Assembly: GCA_013178375.1 (NCBI GenBank)
Contig: JABLXQ010000004.1
Coordinates: 119,566-183,565, forward strand
Direction of reading: 5' to 3'
From: Gammaproteobacteria bacterium
GTDB lineage: Bacteria > Pseudomonadota > Gammaproteobacteria > Pseudomonadales > Ketobacteraceae
DNA length: 64,000 nt
Shown here: positions 54,201 through 61,670 of the stretch, one piece after another
How positions within the stretch are numbered: position 1 is the stretch's first letter
Layout: each line of letters starts with the position of its first letter
Translations under genes and position numbers: made by a program
The notes under the pieces: model-generated
Told to the model about the DNA's origin: nothing
The model's input: only the letters and a program-made list of their open reading frames with translations
Database searches by the model: none

Positions 54201-55102
54201 CCGGCAATATTCGGCAGTGCCGTTTCCGGAAACAACGATTGAATATTGCGGCCACCCCGTTCGAACACGCGGAAAATATCCCCCGGCTTCACCGTTTCCC
54301 AGGCTGGCATGGGTGCCAACGCCGGCAGCACGCCCATCGCTTTCATTTCTGGCGTCGGCTCCACCGGATTGGTGATGCTGGCCGGTTCGCCGTCGCGGGT
54401 GTATGCCTCACCCAGAATATAATTTTTGAACGGCAGAATGCCGTTGTTGTACGCCGCGCCGCCCCATAGCATCGCGCCGGTTGACATCAGGCTGCGTCGG
54501 GTCGCATCGATCACCGGCATATGGCAGGCGCCGCAGGCTTCCTCCACCACGCGATAATCCGACGGGTTGATGAAGCGGATAAATTCGGGGCTTTCCTGAT
54601 TCAGCAGTGTGTAAGTGCGTTCGGGATTGGCGCTGTTGGGAAAATTCCACGCATGGGGATACAGCGGTTGTACGTGAGCATCATTCAGTGCCTTGTTGTA
54701 AGCGTCACTGCCGGGTTGATCGTTCAGGCTGCGATTCACCGCCGCGTTGCCACCGTGACAATCCACACAGCCCAGCTTCACGCCTTCGCTGGCATGCATG
54801 CTGGGTTGATCGGTAGCAGTGTGACAGCTCAGGCAGCCGGCGCTTTTTGCGTCCATTTCCGCGCTGGTCTGCCTGGCCGGCGATGGGGCATAAACGGGAT
54901 AGTGGACTTCCCTTGGTTTACCCAACGAGGAGCTGGCCTGCACGTTGGCAGCGCATGACAACAGTATTACCAGCCCAAACAGCAGGCCGGAAAAGTTCAT
55001 TTCGCGGAACAATAAAAAGAACGCGCCCGCATGCCTGTGTGGCCACTTCAGCGCGACCTGAATTTCTGCAGCGACCAGGACTTCCTTGATAAAAGGATTC
55101 AT
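51293..55102 (-). CDS. Decahaem cytochrome c with C-terminal LVIVD beta-propeller
   Basis: 1269 residues. A signal peptide follows a long N-terminal arm (cleavage near VQA, about 57); ATG 55102 has GAGG upstream, an ATG at 55000 is an alternative with a weak site. The first 800 residues hold ten CXXCH sites: CLSCH, CVDCH, CGACH, CAGCH, CMICH, CVDCH, CVDCH, CYACH, CGGCH, CSDCH. The last 400 have LVIVD-type propeller repeats (EGLILVDIDTL, VGLVVLNLNDP, DGLKVIDVTHP, NGLVIVDIEKP, AGLKVLQLTAP). Such propellers are usually cell-surface binding modules. Probably surface or outer-membrane associated, fed by its neighbours. Confidence 0.94.
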   Translation of the reverse strand: MNPFIKEVLVAAEIQVALKWPHRHAGAFFLLFREMNFSGLLFGLVILLSCAANVQASSSLGKPREVHYPVYAPSPARQTSAEMDAKSAGCLSCHTATDQPSMHASEGVKLGCVDCHGGNAAVNRSLNDQPGSDAYNKALNDAHVQPLYPHAWNFPNSANPERTYTLLNQESPEFIRFINPSDYRVVEEACGACHMPVIDATRRSLMSTGAMLWGGAAYNNGILPFKNYILGEAYTRDGEPASITNPVEPTPEMKAMGVLPALAPMPAWETVKPGDIFRVFERGGRNIQSLFPETALPNIAGNIQRLEEPGRPDIKQSNRGPGTGQRISVPLINIHKTRLNDPFMWFMGTNDQPGDYRHSGCAGCHVVYANDRDPRHSGPYAKFGHTGLTQTADPTIAKDETGHPLQHSFTRSIPSSQCMICHMHQPNMFMNTFLGYTMWDYESDAPFMWPEKQKYPTDDEQRKILDRNPEGAAVRGKWGDLEFLKNVSSLNPQLKDTQFADYHGHGWNFRAIFKRDRKGHLLDEKGNIVSNDDPKKFKKAVHMSSVHVDKGMHCVDCHFGQDAHGNGHIYGEVAAAVEVDCVDCHGTAQAYPSLITSGPAALEGGQDLSLIRNPDGQKRFEWVNGKLIQRSVVTPGLEWEMSLVKDSVTPGNAHYNAKAARAKLVSNDTAQQTWNGKTAPNDLAHSNDKLECYACHTSWTTACGGCHLPIEANAKTQRHHYEGGETRNYATYNPQVARDEIFILGLREPSSGGRVAPVRSTSALVLSSTNSNREKIYIQQPPIAASGYSSQAMNPHYPHTERKTETKTCSDCHVAETNDNNAIMAQTLGHGTQFINLVGYNAWLGTENGVTAVQVTEWEEPQAVIGSYLHRYAYPDFFQQHQDRNKVLPEAHSHSSGSANCVQLRGEYLFAAEGEKGFRIYDVASIANKGVSQRIITAPFSALGHDAHVETSDASCVVLATTQPVQPSRNQGDLMRKDNLEQPFHSIYEYAFITDRKEGLILVDIDTLMDGEPRNNKMQRALTWNENGVLNGARYLVLGGYYAYVLTDVGLVVLNLNDPLKPQVVSTVALNDPRGADLQFRYLFVTDADGLKVIDVTHPEAAKLVGNQITIQNARKVYVSRTYAYVAAANNGLVIVDIEKPEAMKPYLQLTAANGIEDARDVIVATTNATLFAYVADGKAGLKVLQLTAPDTQPNFYGFSPEPKPQLIARYQTDAPALSLSQPLERDRAVDETGGQVAVFGRRGSRPFNEQEQKKLYLNREGKIWTVKD

Positions 55103-55112
55103 TGAAATAGCC

Positions 55113-57029
55113 TCAGTACGTCAGAATCAGGTTGGCGAGCAGCGAGTAGGGTGATGCATCATCCAGGTACAGATCCTGATAGCCCTCCCCCGGAATCAGT
55201 TGCGCGTAGGAAAGACGGCACACCACGTTCTGGTGCATCCAGGGCCGCCAGATCGCCGCCACCGAAGCATCGACACCAATATCGGTATCGATGCCGCCCT
55301 GATTGCGCGCCACCTCCAGCACTGCGGTGTCATCGAACCAGAGCTGGTTCACATTGAACGACAGCCGCAATTGCGGCAGCACATCGAAATCGGCACCGAC
55401 ACCCAGCAGTTGCGTGCCCGGATTGGTGAAATTGGACTGCCCCTGCTCTTTCGAACTGCGCAGGCTGTTCAGCACGCCATTGCGGCCCGACAGTGCAACG
55501 CGACCACCGCCCACCAGCGGCACGTTCTGGCGAATCCAGTAACTGGTATCGGCGCCGGCGAACAGCGGATTTTCAATAATGGCATCGAAACCCTGCGACA
55601 CATCGTCGTAAGGATCTTCATCGCCGCTGGCGTAGAGCGCAGACACGCGCCAGCGCACCCAATCCTGATCAATGCCAGCTTCGGCAGCAGCAAACAATGC
55701 ACTGATATCGGTTTCGTCACCGTAGAAAGGCGCCGGATCTTCAGTGCCCACGGCGTAATACAGACTGGTGCTCAGGTTCAGCCAGCCAATATGACCATCG
55801 CCGCTGTAACCCAGGTAAGTGACGTCGTATTCCTTCGGCCGTTCTTCCCCGAACGATGAAGGCCGCACGATGAAATCGTTGTTGTCGTATTGGATGTCGG
55901 TTTCGCGATTGCGGTTGTACAGAACCGTGAACTGCGACGTGAAGCCCAGCACACCCAGATCCTGCCAGTACAGATTGGCGACATAAATATCGTCGTCACG
56001 CAGATCCTCGCTCACGTCGTTCAGGCCGCTATTGGTGTCCTTTTCCATGCGGCGGAACCAGGCCAGGTTGTACTGGAACACATTGTTCTCACGGTTGCCG
56101 AACAGGCGCACGCCGAAAGGGCTGTCATTGAACAGGAAGCCGCGGAAATCCGCCGTGAACGGCTGGATACCGACGCGGATACTGTCGAAATCATAACGGG
56201 TGCCCACGTTGCGCAAATGCACGTCCGCGAACGCCGCCTGAATGCCGACGTGATCGTCGCTGCGGGTGTCGCCTTCCGCCGGATCGGCATTGATGCCCTG
56301 GATTTCATCCAGTTCCACCCGGTTGTAATTGATGGCAGGCGTGAAACGGAATTCATAATCCGGTGGCCGGAAGGTGGTGTCGCCCTTGTAGTACACCAGC
56401 TCCGCCAGAATGGTTTGGGAAAATACCATCTGGTCGCTGGAACCGAAAATATCTGTAGCACCCGCGCTGCCGGAACTGGAGGCTCCCACTGGCGTTACTG
56501 AACGGCGTGGTTCCAGTACTGTGTCGGAAATTAATGTGGCGGCAAAAAACCAGTCGTCGTGCAGCGGTTTGTCGCCTTTGAGAATATTGCGATTGTAGGG
56601 GTCCAGCAGATTTTCCTGATAACCGAGGGAATCGACGATGCGCCAGCGGTCCGGCACCGGAACCGGGTCCTTGAATTGCGACACTTGCGGGCGCGGTACC
56701 GGTGATATTTTGCGTGGCACGGCACGGGCGGCCGCTGCGGCATTGGGAAGATCCGGTGTGACCAGAGGTGCAATCACGGTGGACGATGTGCCACCGTCCG
56801 GCGCAGTGCCATCAACCGCAGCCGGCGTTTGCCGCAACGCAGCACATTCCACATCCGCCAGTCGCTGTTCAAGTTGTTTCCCGGCACGCCGGCGCTGTTT
56901 GAAACTTTCCACACGCTTGACGCACTCTTCATAGGTTTCTGCTTTGGCCACCGGCGCGGCGCCCAGCAACGGCAGCGCGAAGCTGGCGGCGAGCAGCAGG
57001 GACAGACTGGGTTTGATCCGGTTCATCAT
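55113..57029 (-). CDS. Outer-membrane beta-barrel protein of the cytochrome operon
   Basis: 638 residues from ATG 57029 (GAGGG upstream; tandem ATG ATG). Signal peptide about 1-30. A short charged coiled-coil-like section (ETYEECVKRVESFKQRRR...) and a P/A-rich linker precede a barrel domain of alternating amphipathic strands with many Y, W, F and D/N turns (EFRFTPAINYNRVELDEI, FQYNLAWFRRME, GWLNLSTSLYYAVG), ending in LILTY with an aromatic last residue. Not a known porin family by eye. It sits between multihaem genes, which recalls porin-cytochrome conduits, where a barrel sheathes a cytochrome. Confidence 0.8.
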   Translation of the reverse strand: MMNRIKPSLSLLLAASFALPLLGAAPVAKAETYEECVKRVESFKQRRRAGKQLEQRLADVECAALRQTPAAVDGTAPDGGTSSTVIAPLVTPDLPNAAAAARAVPRKISPVPRPQVSQFKDPVPVPDRWRIVDSLGYQENLLDPYNRNILKGDKPLHDDWFFAATLISDTVLEPRRSVTPVGASSSGSAGATDIFGSSDQMVFSQTILAELVYYKGDTTFRPPDYEFRFTPAINYNRVELDEIQGINADPAEGDTRSDDHVGIQAAFADVHLRNVGTRYDFDSIRVGIQPFTADFRGFLFNDSPFGVRLFGNRENNVFQYNLAWFRRMEKDTNSGLNDVSEDLRDDDIYVANLYWQDLGVLGFTSQFTVLYNRNRETDIQYDNNDFIVRPSSFGEERPKEYDVTYLGYSGDGHIGWLNLSTSLYYAVGTEDPAPFYGDETDISALFAAAEAGIDQDWVRWRVSALYASGDEDPYDDVSQGFDAIIENPLFAGADTSYWIRQNVPLVGGGRVALSGRNGVLNSLRSSKEQGQSNFTNPGTQLLGVGADFDVLPQLRLSFNVNQLWFDDTAVLEVARNQGGIDTDIGVDASVAAIWRPWMHQNVVCRLSYAQLIPGEGYQDLYLDDASPYSLLANLILTY

Positions 57030-57036
57030 CCGTCCC

Positions 57037-59013
57037 TCACTTGCCCGCGCAAACATTCTGCGCGTTGCTGTTAATAAAAGGAGCCTGTGGACACTGCACA
57101 TAACGCAAGCGAACACTCTGCGGCGTCAGTTGATCGGCACGGCGTCCATTCTGCGCATTACCCACACTCAGCCCCGCTTCATGCAGGCCGAGAAACGCGA
57201 TCATGTCGTCCTGGTCCACGCCATCGCCGGACACGCCGATCGCGCCCACCAGCGTGTCACCACGGTAAATCGGCACACCACCGGGAAAAATCTGCAAGCC
57301 ATTTGCGCCCAGGGCATTGCCTGCTGCCACATCCGCGCCGCCCAGTGCAGCCTTGCCGGCGCAACCGGACGTCACATCGGTTCCCGTCAATCCACCCGCA
57401 AATGCCACATGCTGGATGATCGCGTTGTACACCAGATCCAGTTGCAGGCCGGTGGAAAATGCCGAGGCCTGACCCGCCGGCTTGCCGAGCGGACCGGGAT
57501 CATTGCCATCAATACCATCGGGATAATAGGGCCGCGCCAGATTGCCGATGGAGCGCACGGCAAATGCGTAATCACCGTCCGCCAGCAAACCGGGCAGGCC
57601 AAGGAAATTGCGGGAAGCGGTGACGTAATTATCCAGATCCACGGTAGCGCCTGCCGACAGATCCGGGTTCAGGTAGGTTGCGTCCGGCAACGTCGCCACC
57701 AGCGCAGCAGAATTGGCGCCGGAAAAAAACACAGCCGTGCGCGCTTTCTGCAGCGAGACGTCGGTACCGAACACCGGTGCGTCACGGGTGCGCAGGATGC
57801 CGAGGATTTCGCCCGTGCTGTCCACCACGGACACCGAGACGCGGGCCTGACTGCCCAGCGGCTGTCGAATCTGCGCGCGTGATCTGTTTGCCACCCGGAT
57901 CGCACTGCGCAGAATGGCAGACACTTCATTGGCCGTGAGCGCATCGGCGCCGTCTGTGCCGGCTGCCGGAGCGAAACGTTGCGCATCGACTCCATCCACC
58001 AGAATAAAAGCATCCAGATCGGCAAAGCCGCCGGCATCGGCGCGAATACCGGAAGCCGGCTGGCCGAACGCAGTGCCCGCACTGATTGCGCCAGCGTTAT
58101 ATCCGCTCACCGCCACCAGCGCGCCCACACCACCGCCGATGCTGCCAAAGGCTGGCGCGTTATCCGGACGGGTATCCAGATCATCGGCATCGACATCGCT
58201 GAAGCGCAGCGTCTTGCCGTCCGCCGTGATGCGATCGGCGCGGCGATCCACCGGTGCGGCGTAATTGAAAGCCGCGGCATAGGCAATCAGCTCATCCAGA
58301 TCCGAATCGCGATCCAGGATATTCAGGTCAACGGAATATTCGCCGTCGGCAATAACGCCAACGCCGCCAACAACGGTGCCATTTTTATATAAGGGAAATC
58401 CGCCGGGATCAGCCGCCAGACCCAGCGGCGACTGCTTCGGACCAAACGAACCATCGGCAATTGACGTAGTGAAATCGCTGCACGCCAGCTGGCTGAACTG
58501 CACGCCGAATAGCGGACCCGCCGGCTGGAAATTTTCACCGGGATTGAAATGATCCTGCACGATTTGTCCTGCTGTGCGGGTGCTGAACGCATTGCCTTCA
58601 CTGGACAGATACGCCCCCGTCACGGCCTTGGCAATGGCCGCCAGCCCATCCGCCGTCGAAGGCAGCACGACACCTTCCAATCCGCCGCTAGTGCCGCTGT
58701 TGGTGGTGAGTTCAACCCCGGCAGGATTCGCCCCCGTCATCCGGTACACCGCCAGCACATTGCCAACCCGGTCGCTCACCGCAAACGTCGCCGCCACACC
58801 GCGCGCCTGCGCTTCGGTAATTCCCTGCGCCAGAATACGTTCCACATCCGCCACCGACAGAAAGGTGCTGGCGCTGGCACAGCTGCCGTCGCAACCGGGT
58901 GAAGGCGCAGCATCCGGCGCATCCTTGCGGGAGCCACCGCCGCAGCCGCTTACACCCAGCAGCAGAAAAGGCAGCATGGCCATCAAAAGTGTTTTGCGTG
59001 TGTTCGGTTTCAT
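57037..59013 (-). CDS. Lipoprotein with tandem GlcG/HbpS haem-binding-type domains
   Basis: 658 residues from ATG 59013 (GGGAA upstream). Lipobox LGVSGC (Cys about 24) anchors it. Two GlcG/HbpS (PF03928-type) domains, about 50-270 and 370-630, each with ...ARGVAATFAVSDRVGNVLAVYRM / ARVSVSVVDSTGEILGILRT openings and a G-P-L-G / PGGVPIYRGDTLVGAIGVSGDG type core. The family binds haem or degradation products and is sometimes redox linked. Several Cys lie in paired positions (GCDGSC). It ends 7 bp before the barrel gene; an operon member, probably periplasmic or outer-membrane side. Confidence 0.85.
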   Translation of the reverse strand: MKPNTRKTLLMAMLPFLLLGVSGCGGGSRKDAPDAAPSPGCDGSCASASTFLSVADVERILAQGITEAQARGVAATFAVSDRVGNVLAVYRMTGANPAGVELTTNSGTSGGLEGVVLPSTADGLAAIAKAVTGAYLSSEGNAFSTRTAGQIVQDHFNPGENFQPAGPLFGVQFSQLACSDFTTSIADGSFGPKQSPLGLAADPGGFPLYKNGTVVGGVGVIADGEYSVDLNILDRDSDLDELIAYAAAFNYAAPVDRRADRITADGKTLRFSDVDADDLDTRPDNAPAFGSIGGGVGALVAVSGYNAGAISAGTAFGQPASGIRADAGGFADLDAFILVDGVDAQRFAPAAGTDGADALTANEVSAILRSAIRVANRSRAQIRQPLGSQARVSVSVVDSTGEILGILRTRDAPVFGTDVSLQKARTAVFFSGANSAALVATLPDATYLNPDLSAGATVDLDNYVTASRNFLGLPGLLADGDYAFAVRSIGNLARPYYPDGIDGNDPGPLGKPAGQASAFSTGLQLDLVYNAIIQHVAFAGGLTGTDVTSGCAGKAALGGADVAAGNALGANGLQIFPGGVPIYRGDTLVGAIGVSGDGVDQDDMIAFLGLHEAGLSVGNAQNGRRADQLTPQSVRLRYVQCPQAPFINSNAQNVCAGK

Positions 59014-59053
59014 TTTGCCGTTTCCCGATTCGGTCCAGCGCACCTGTGCGCAC

Positions 59054-60754
59054 TCACTGCGACTGCCCTTTTGCGATTCCTGTCTGGTGATATCCGTGGC
59101 AACCCACACATCCAGTGGACACCTTCATGTTGCTGCCTTCGCCACCGTGACACTGCTTGCAGTTTTTCAGATCCGGCAACAGCACATCGGTGGGTTTTTC
59201 TGATTTGGCCGCCTGATGACACTCACCGCATTCGATCTGCAAATGCGCGCCGTGATCGAAGCGCGATTTCGGCATCCAGACTTCCGTCAGCTTCACCGGC
59301 AGCACAGTCCAGCGCGACGCATCTTTTTTGTCAGCATGCACCGTCACCTCATGGCAACTGTGGCAGGCACTTTCTTCCATCAGCGTAGTGGCAGCCTCCA
59401 GAGCACGTTCATCGGCCCAGGCTTTCATCGCTGCGTAAAAGGATTTCGGTGGCTTGCCCGGGCGTTGCGCAGGGCGACTCAGTTCATGCACCGACTCCAC
59501 CGGTCCGCCCTGAATCGCATACAGGCGCGCGTAATATTCTTCCAGCGACCGCAACACATCCTGCGGCGAACCGTGGGGCACCTGCCGCTCGGGATCAGTG
59601 GCCTCGAACGCCAGGGAATGACAGCCGGCACAATGCTGTTCCATCTGGATCGGCTGCATCAGCATGCCGTTTTGCTGCGGCTGATGGCAGTCGGCGCATT
59701 GCATGACCTGAGTGCCGTCCGGCCCATCGATGCCGTCCGCGTTCAGATGCTGGGCGTGGGAAAATTTCAGGTTGGAATGTTCCGCCAGATCGGGATGATT
59801 CAGCGGGATACGTTCCGTTTTCCACTCAATGTTTGCGTCACCCTTTGCCGCATCACCAGTGCCGACCTGCTGCTGCAACAGGCTCAGGGTGAATTCCGGG
59901 TGGGAATCAAAATCCGCCACATTCTGCAGCGCGGATTTTTCCGGCCAGTGCTGCGCGATATCGCCGTGACAATCCACGCACAGGGCCTCGTCCATGCGCA
60001 CCAGTGTTTGCGGCTCATTATGTTCGCGGTGGCAGCCGGCGCAATCCAGATTAGCAAAGGCCGGCGCTTTTTCCGGTCGCGCCACGTGATCAGCAATCTC
60101 ATGACAATTTTTGCAGGCTTTGTCCTGCACCTGCACGAAGGGGGCTTCATGGCAGGCGCCGCAGTCATCGATCAATCCTGGAATACGATGGGCAGTATGC
60201 AGTGGCCCGCTACTCCACGCATTGTCGGTTACCGGCCAGTGCGCCGGGCGCGCCTCCGGTTCGCCCGGCCACAGGCTCCAGATCAGCGGCAGGATCAGCC
60301 CGACCGAAAACACCATCAGCACGCACAGCCAGGCCCAGCGACGCCGGCTCCAGCCCGCCTCGGCCAGACTCATCGGGCCCAGTTCAAATTCCAGTGTGTC
60401 CGCTTCCTGCGCCGCGCCTTCGATGGCCAGCGACAGCGCCAGATCAAACCCGAACGGCGCACCAATCACCGTGAACAGGTTCTGGCCGATGCGCACGGTG
60501 TCGCCCTTCGCCAGCACTGCACTGCGCTGCGGCTTGTCATTGATCAGCAGCGCGGCACCGCCATCAGCCTTGATCTGCACTCGGCCATCGCGTCGCTGCG
60601 TGATCAGCGCGTGACGGGGCAGCACACCGCGTCCTTCCAGATGCACGGTGCAATCGCCAGCGGCACCCAGGCTGATTTCACTGACGACATATTCCGCGTC
60701 GCGGTATTCCAGCGTTTCTTTTTGGGCGGCGATGGTTCTGATCAGACAACGCAT
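59054..60754 (-). CDS. FHA domain - transmembrane - decahaem cytochrome c fusion
   Basis: 566 residues from ATG 60754; an earlier frame has a Cys/Trp-rich non-protein-like head. Order: cytoplasmic FHA domain (about 20-97, LPRHALITQ, AALLINDK, KGDTVRIG), one membrane helix (140-161), then a periplasmic part with ten CXXCH sites (CGACH, CKNCH, CAGCH, CVDCH, CADCH, CAGCH, CHSCH, CGECH, CKQCH, CVGCH). The FHA core RxH is kept (RHAL) though the SSNG loop is less clear. A phosphopeptide-reading domain joined to a multihaem wire is very unusual. Start lies 4 bp after the b-type gene. Confidence 0.92.
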   Translation of the reverse strand: MRCLIRTIAAQKETLEYRDAEYVVSEISLGAAGDCTVHLEGRGVLPRHALITQRRDGRVQIKADGGAALLINDKPQRSAVLAKGDTVRIGQNLFTVIGAPFGFDLALSLAIEGAAQEADTLEFELGPMSLAEAGWSRRRWAWLCVLMVFSVGLILPLIWSLWPGEPEARPAHWPVTDNAWSSGPLHTAHRIPGLIDDCGACHEAPFVQVQDKACKNCHEIADHVARPEKAPAFANLDCAGCHREHNEPQTLVRMDEALCVDCHGDIAQHWPEKSALQNVADFDSHPEFTLSLLQQQVGTGDAAKGDANIEWKTERIPLNHPDLAEHSNLKFSHAQHLNADGIDGPDGTQVMQCADCHQPQQNGMLMQPIQMEQHCAGCHSLAFEATDPERQVPHGSPQDVLRSLEEYYARLYAIQGGPVESVHELSRPAQRPGKPPKSFYAAMKAWADERALEAATTLMEESACHSCHEVTVHADKKDASRWTVLPVKLTEVWMPKSRFDHGAHLQIECGECHQAAKSEKPTDVLLPDLKNCKQCHGGEGSNMKVSTGCVGCHGYHQTGIAKGQSQ

Positions 60755-60758
60755 GGCA

Positions 60759-61670
60759 TCACCAGTAATAGAAAACGCTGAAAATGTGCAATGCCAGCGC
60801 CACCAGCAACGCCAGCGACAGGGGCACATGCACCAGCAACCACAACTGCAGCCAGCCCTGCAGGCGCACATCGGCACGCACCTGCTGCAACAGGGTTTTG
60901 CGTCGCGCGAACAGCCAGAGCAATTCCTGCAGCAACACGGCCTCTTTGCCGCCCGGGCTGCGCGCCAGACGCTCCGCCAGCGCCCGGATCACTCGATCCT
61001 GATTGCGATTGGGCACAACACGCTGCGCGGTGGAACTGTCCTTGCCGCCGCGCACTTCCACGCTGGAACGGTCGCGTCCGCTCAATTGCTGCAACAGGCT
61101 ACCTCCCAGCACGGTACGATCCAGCGCGCTTTGCACAAAACTGCCAACGTCAGGATGAACGTCCTGCGCCAGCCGCAGACACTGGCGATCCACCTCGACA
61201 ATCGCATGCAGCAGATCATCGCGGCTGCGGTTGTCGCGCTTGCGCACCATACGCGCTGGCACCGCCAGATACGCCCACACTCCCAACAGGCCGCTGACAA
61301 TCACCGCCGCCATCAAGCCATAGGCCAGCGTATGCAGGTTCCAGCCAAACTGAAATCCCGTGTGCAGCGTCGCCACCCACAGCAGCGCCGTGCCCAGGTA
61401 AACATGGGCCGACACCCAGCCCTGCAAAGTGCCAGATCCATTCGCATAACGACGCTTGCGCACCCCCAGCCACAGCAGCCACACAATCAGCAGCGCGCTC
61501 ACTGAGCCCAGGGTGTAGCCCTGCCAGGTGCCGCCATTGGCCGGCTGTTCATAATTCGGAAACAGATATACAAACCAGGACGCCAATCCCAGCGCCAGCG
61601 CCCACCAGGCGTAGTAAAAATTGCGGTAGGCCAGAATAGTCTGATGAAAAACCTTTGGCGCCACCCGCAT
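60759..61670 (-). CDS. Membrane b-type cytochrome-like protein
   Basis: 303 residues with about five helices (20-37, 55-70, 86-108, 112-138, 275-302). Candidate haem b ligands on or next to helices: His89 and His102 (SAHVYLG, ATLHTGF), His113 (NLHTLAY), and His near 281 and 296 (LVHVPLS, LALHIFSV) in the last helix. A long cytoplasmic-type loop (about 140-270, basic, RDRSSVEVRGGKDSS) sits between helices 4 and 5. Placed between the flavin/Fe-S oxidoreductase and the periplasmic cytochromes, it fits an electron carrier across the inner membrane. The stop-start overlap with the upstream gene is TGATG. Confidence 0.8.
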   Translation of the reverse strand: MRVAPKVFHQTILAYRNFYYAWWALALGLASWFVYLFPNYEQPANGGTWQGYTLGSVSALLIVWLLWLGVRKRRYANGSGTLQGWVSAHVYLGTALLWVATLHTGFQFGWNLHTLAYGLMAAVIVSGLLGVWAYLAVPARMVRKRDNRSRDDLLHAIVEVDRQCLRLAQDVHPDVGSFVQSALDRTVLGGSLLQQLSGRDRSSVEVRGGKDSSTAQRVVPNRNQDRVIRALAERLARSPGGKEAVLLQELLWLFARRKTLLQQVRADVRLQGWLQLWLLVHVPLSLALLVALALHIFSVFYYW

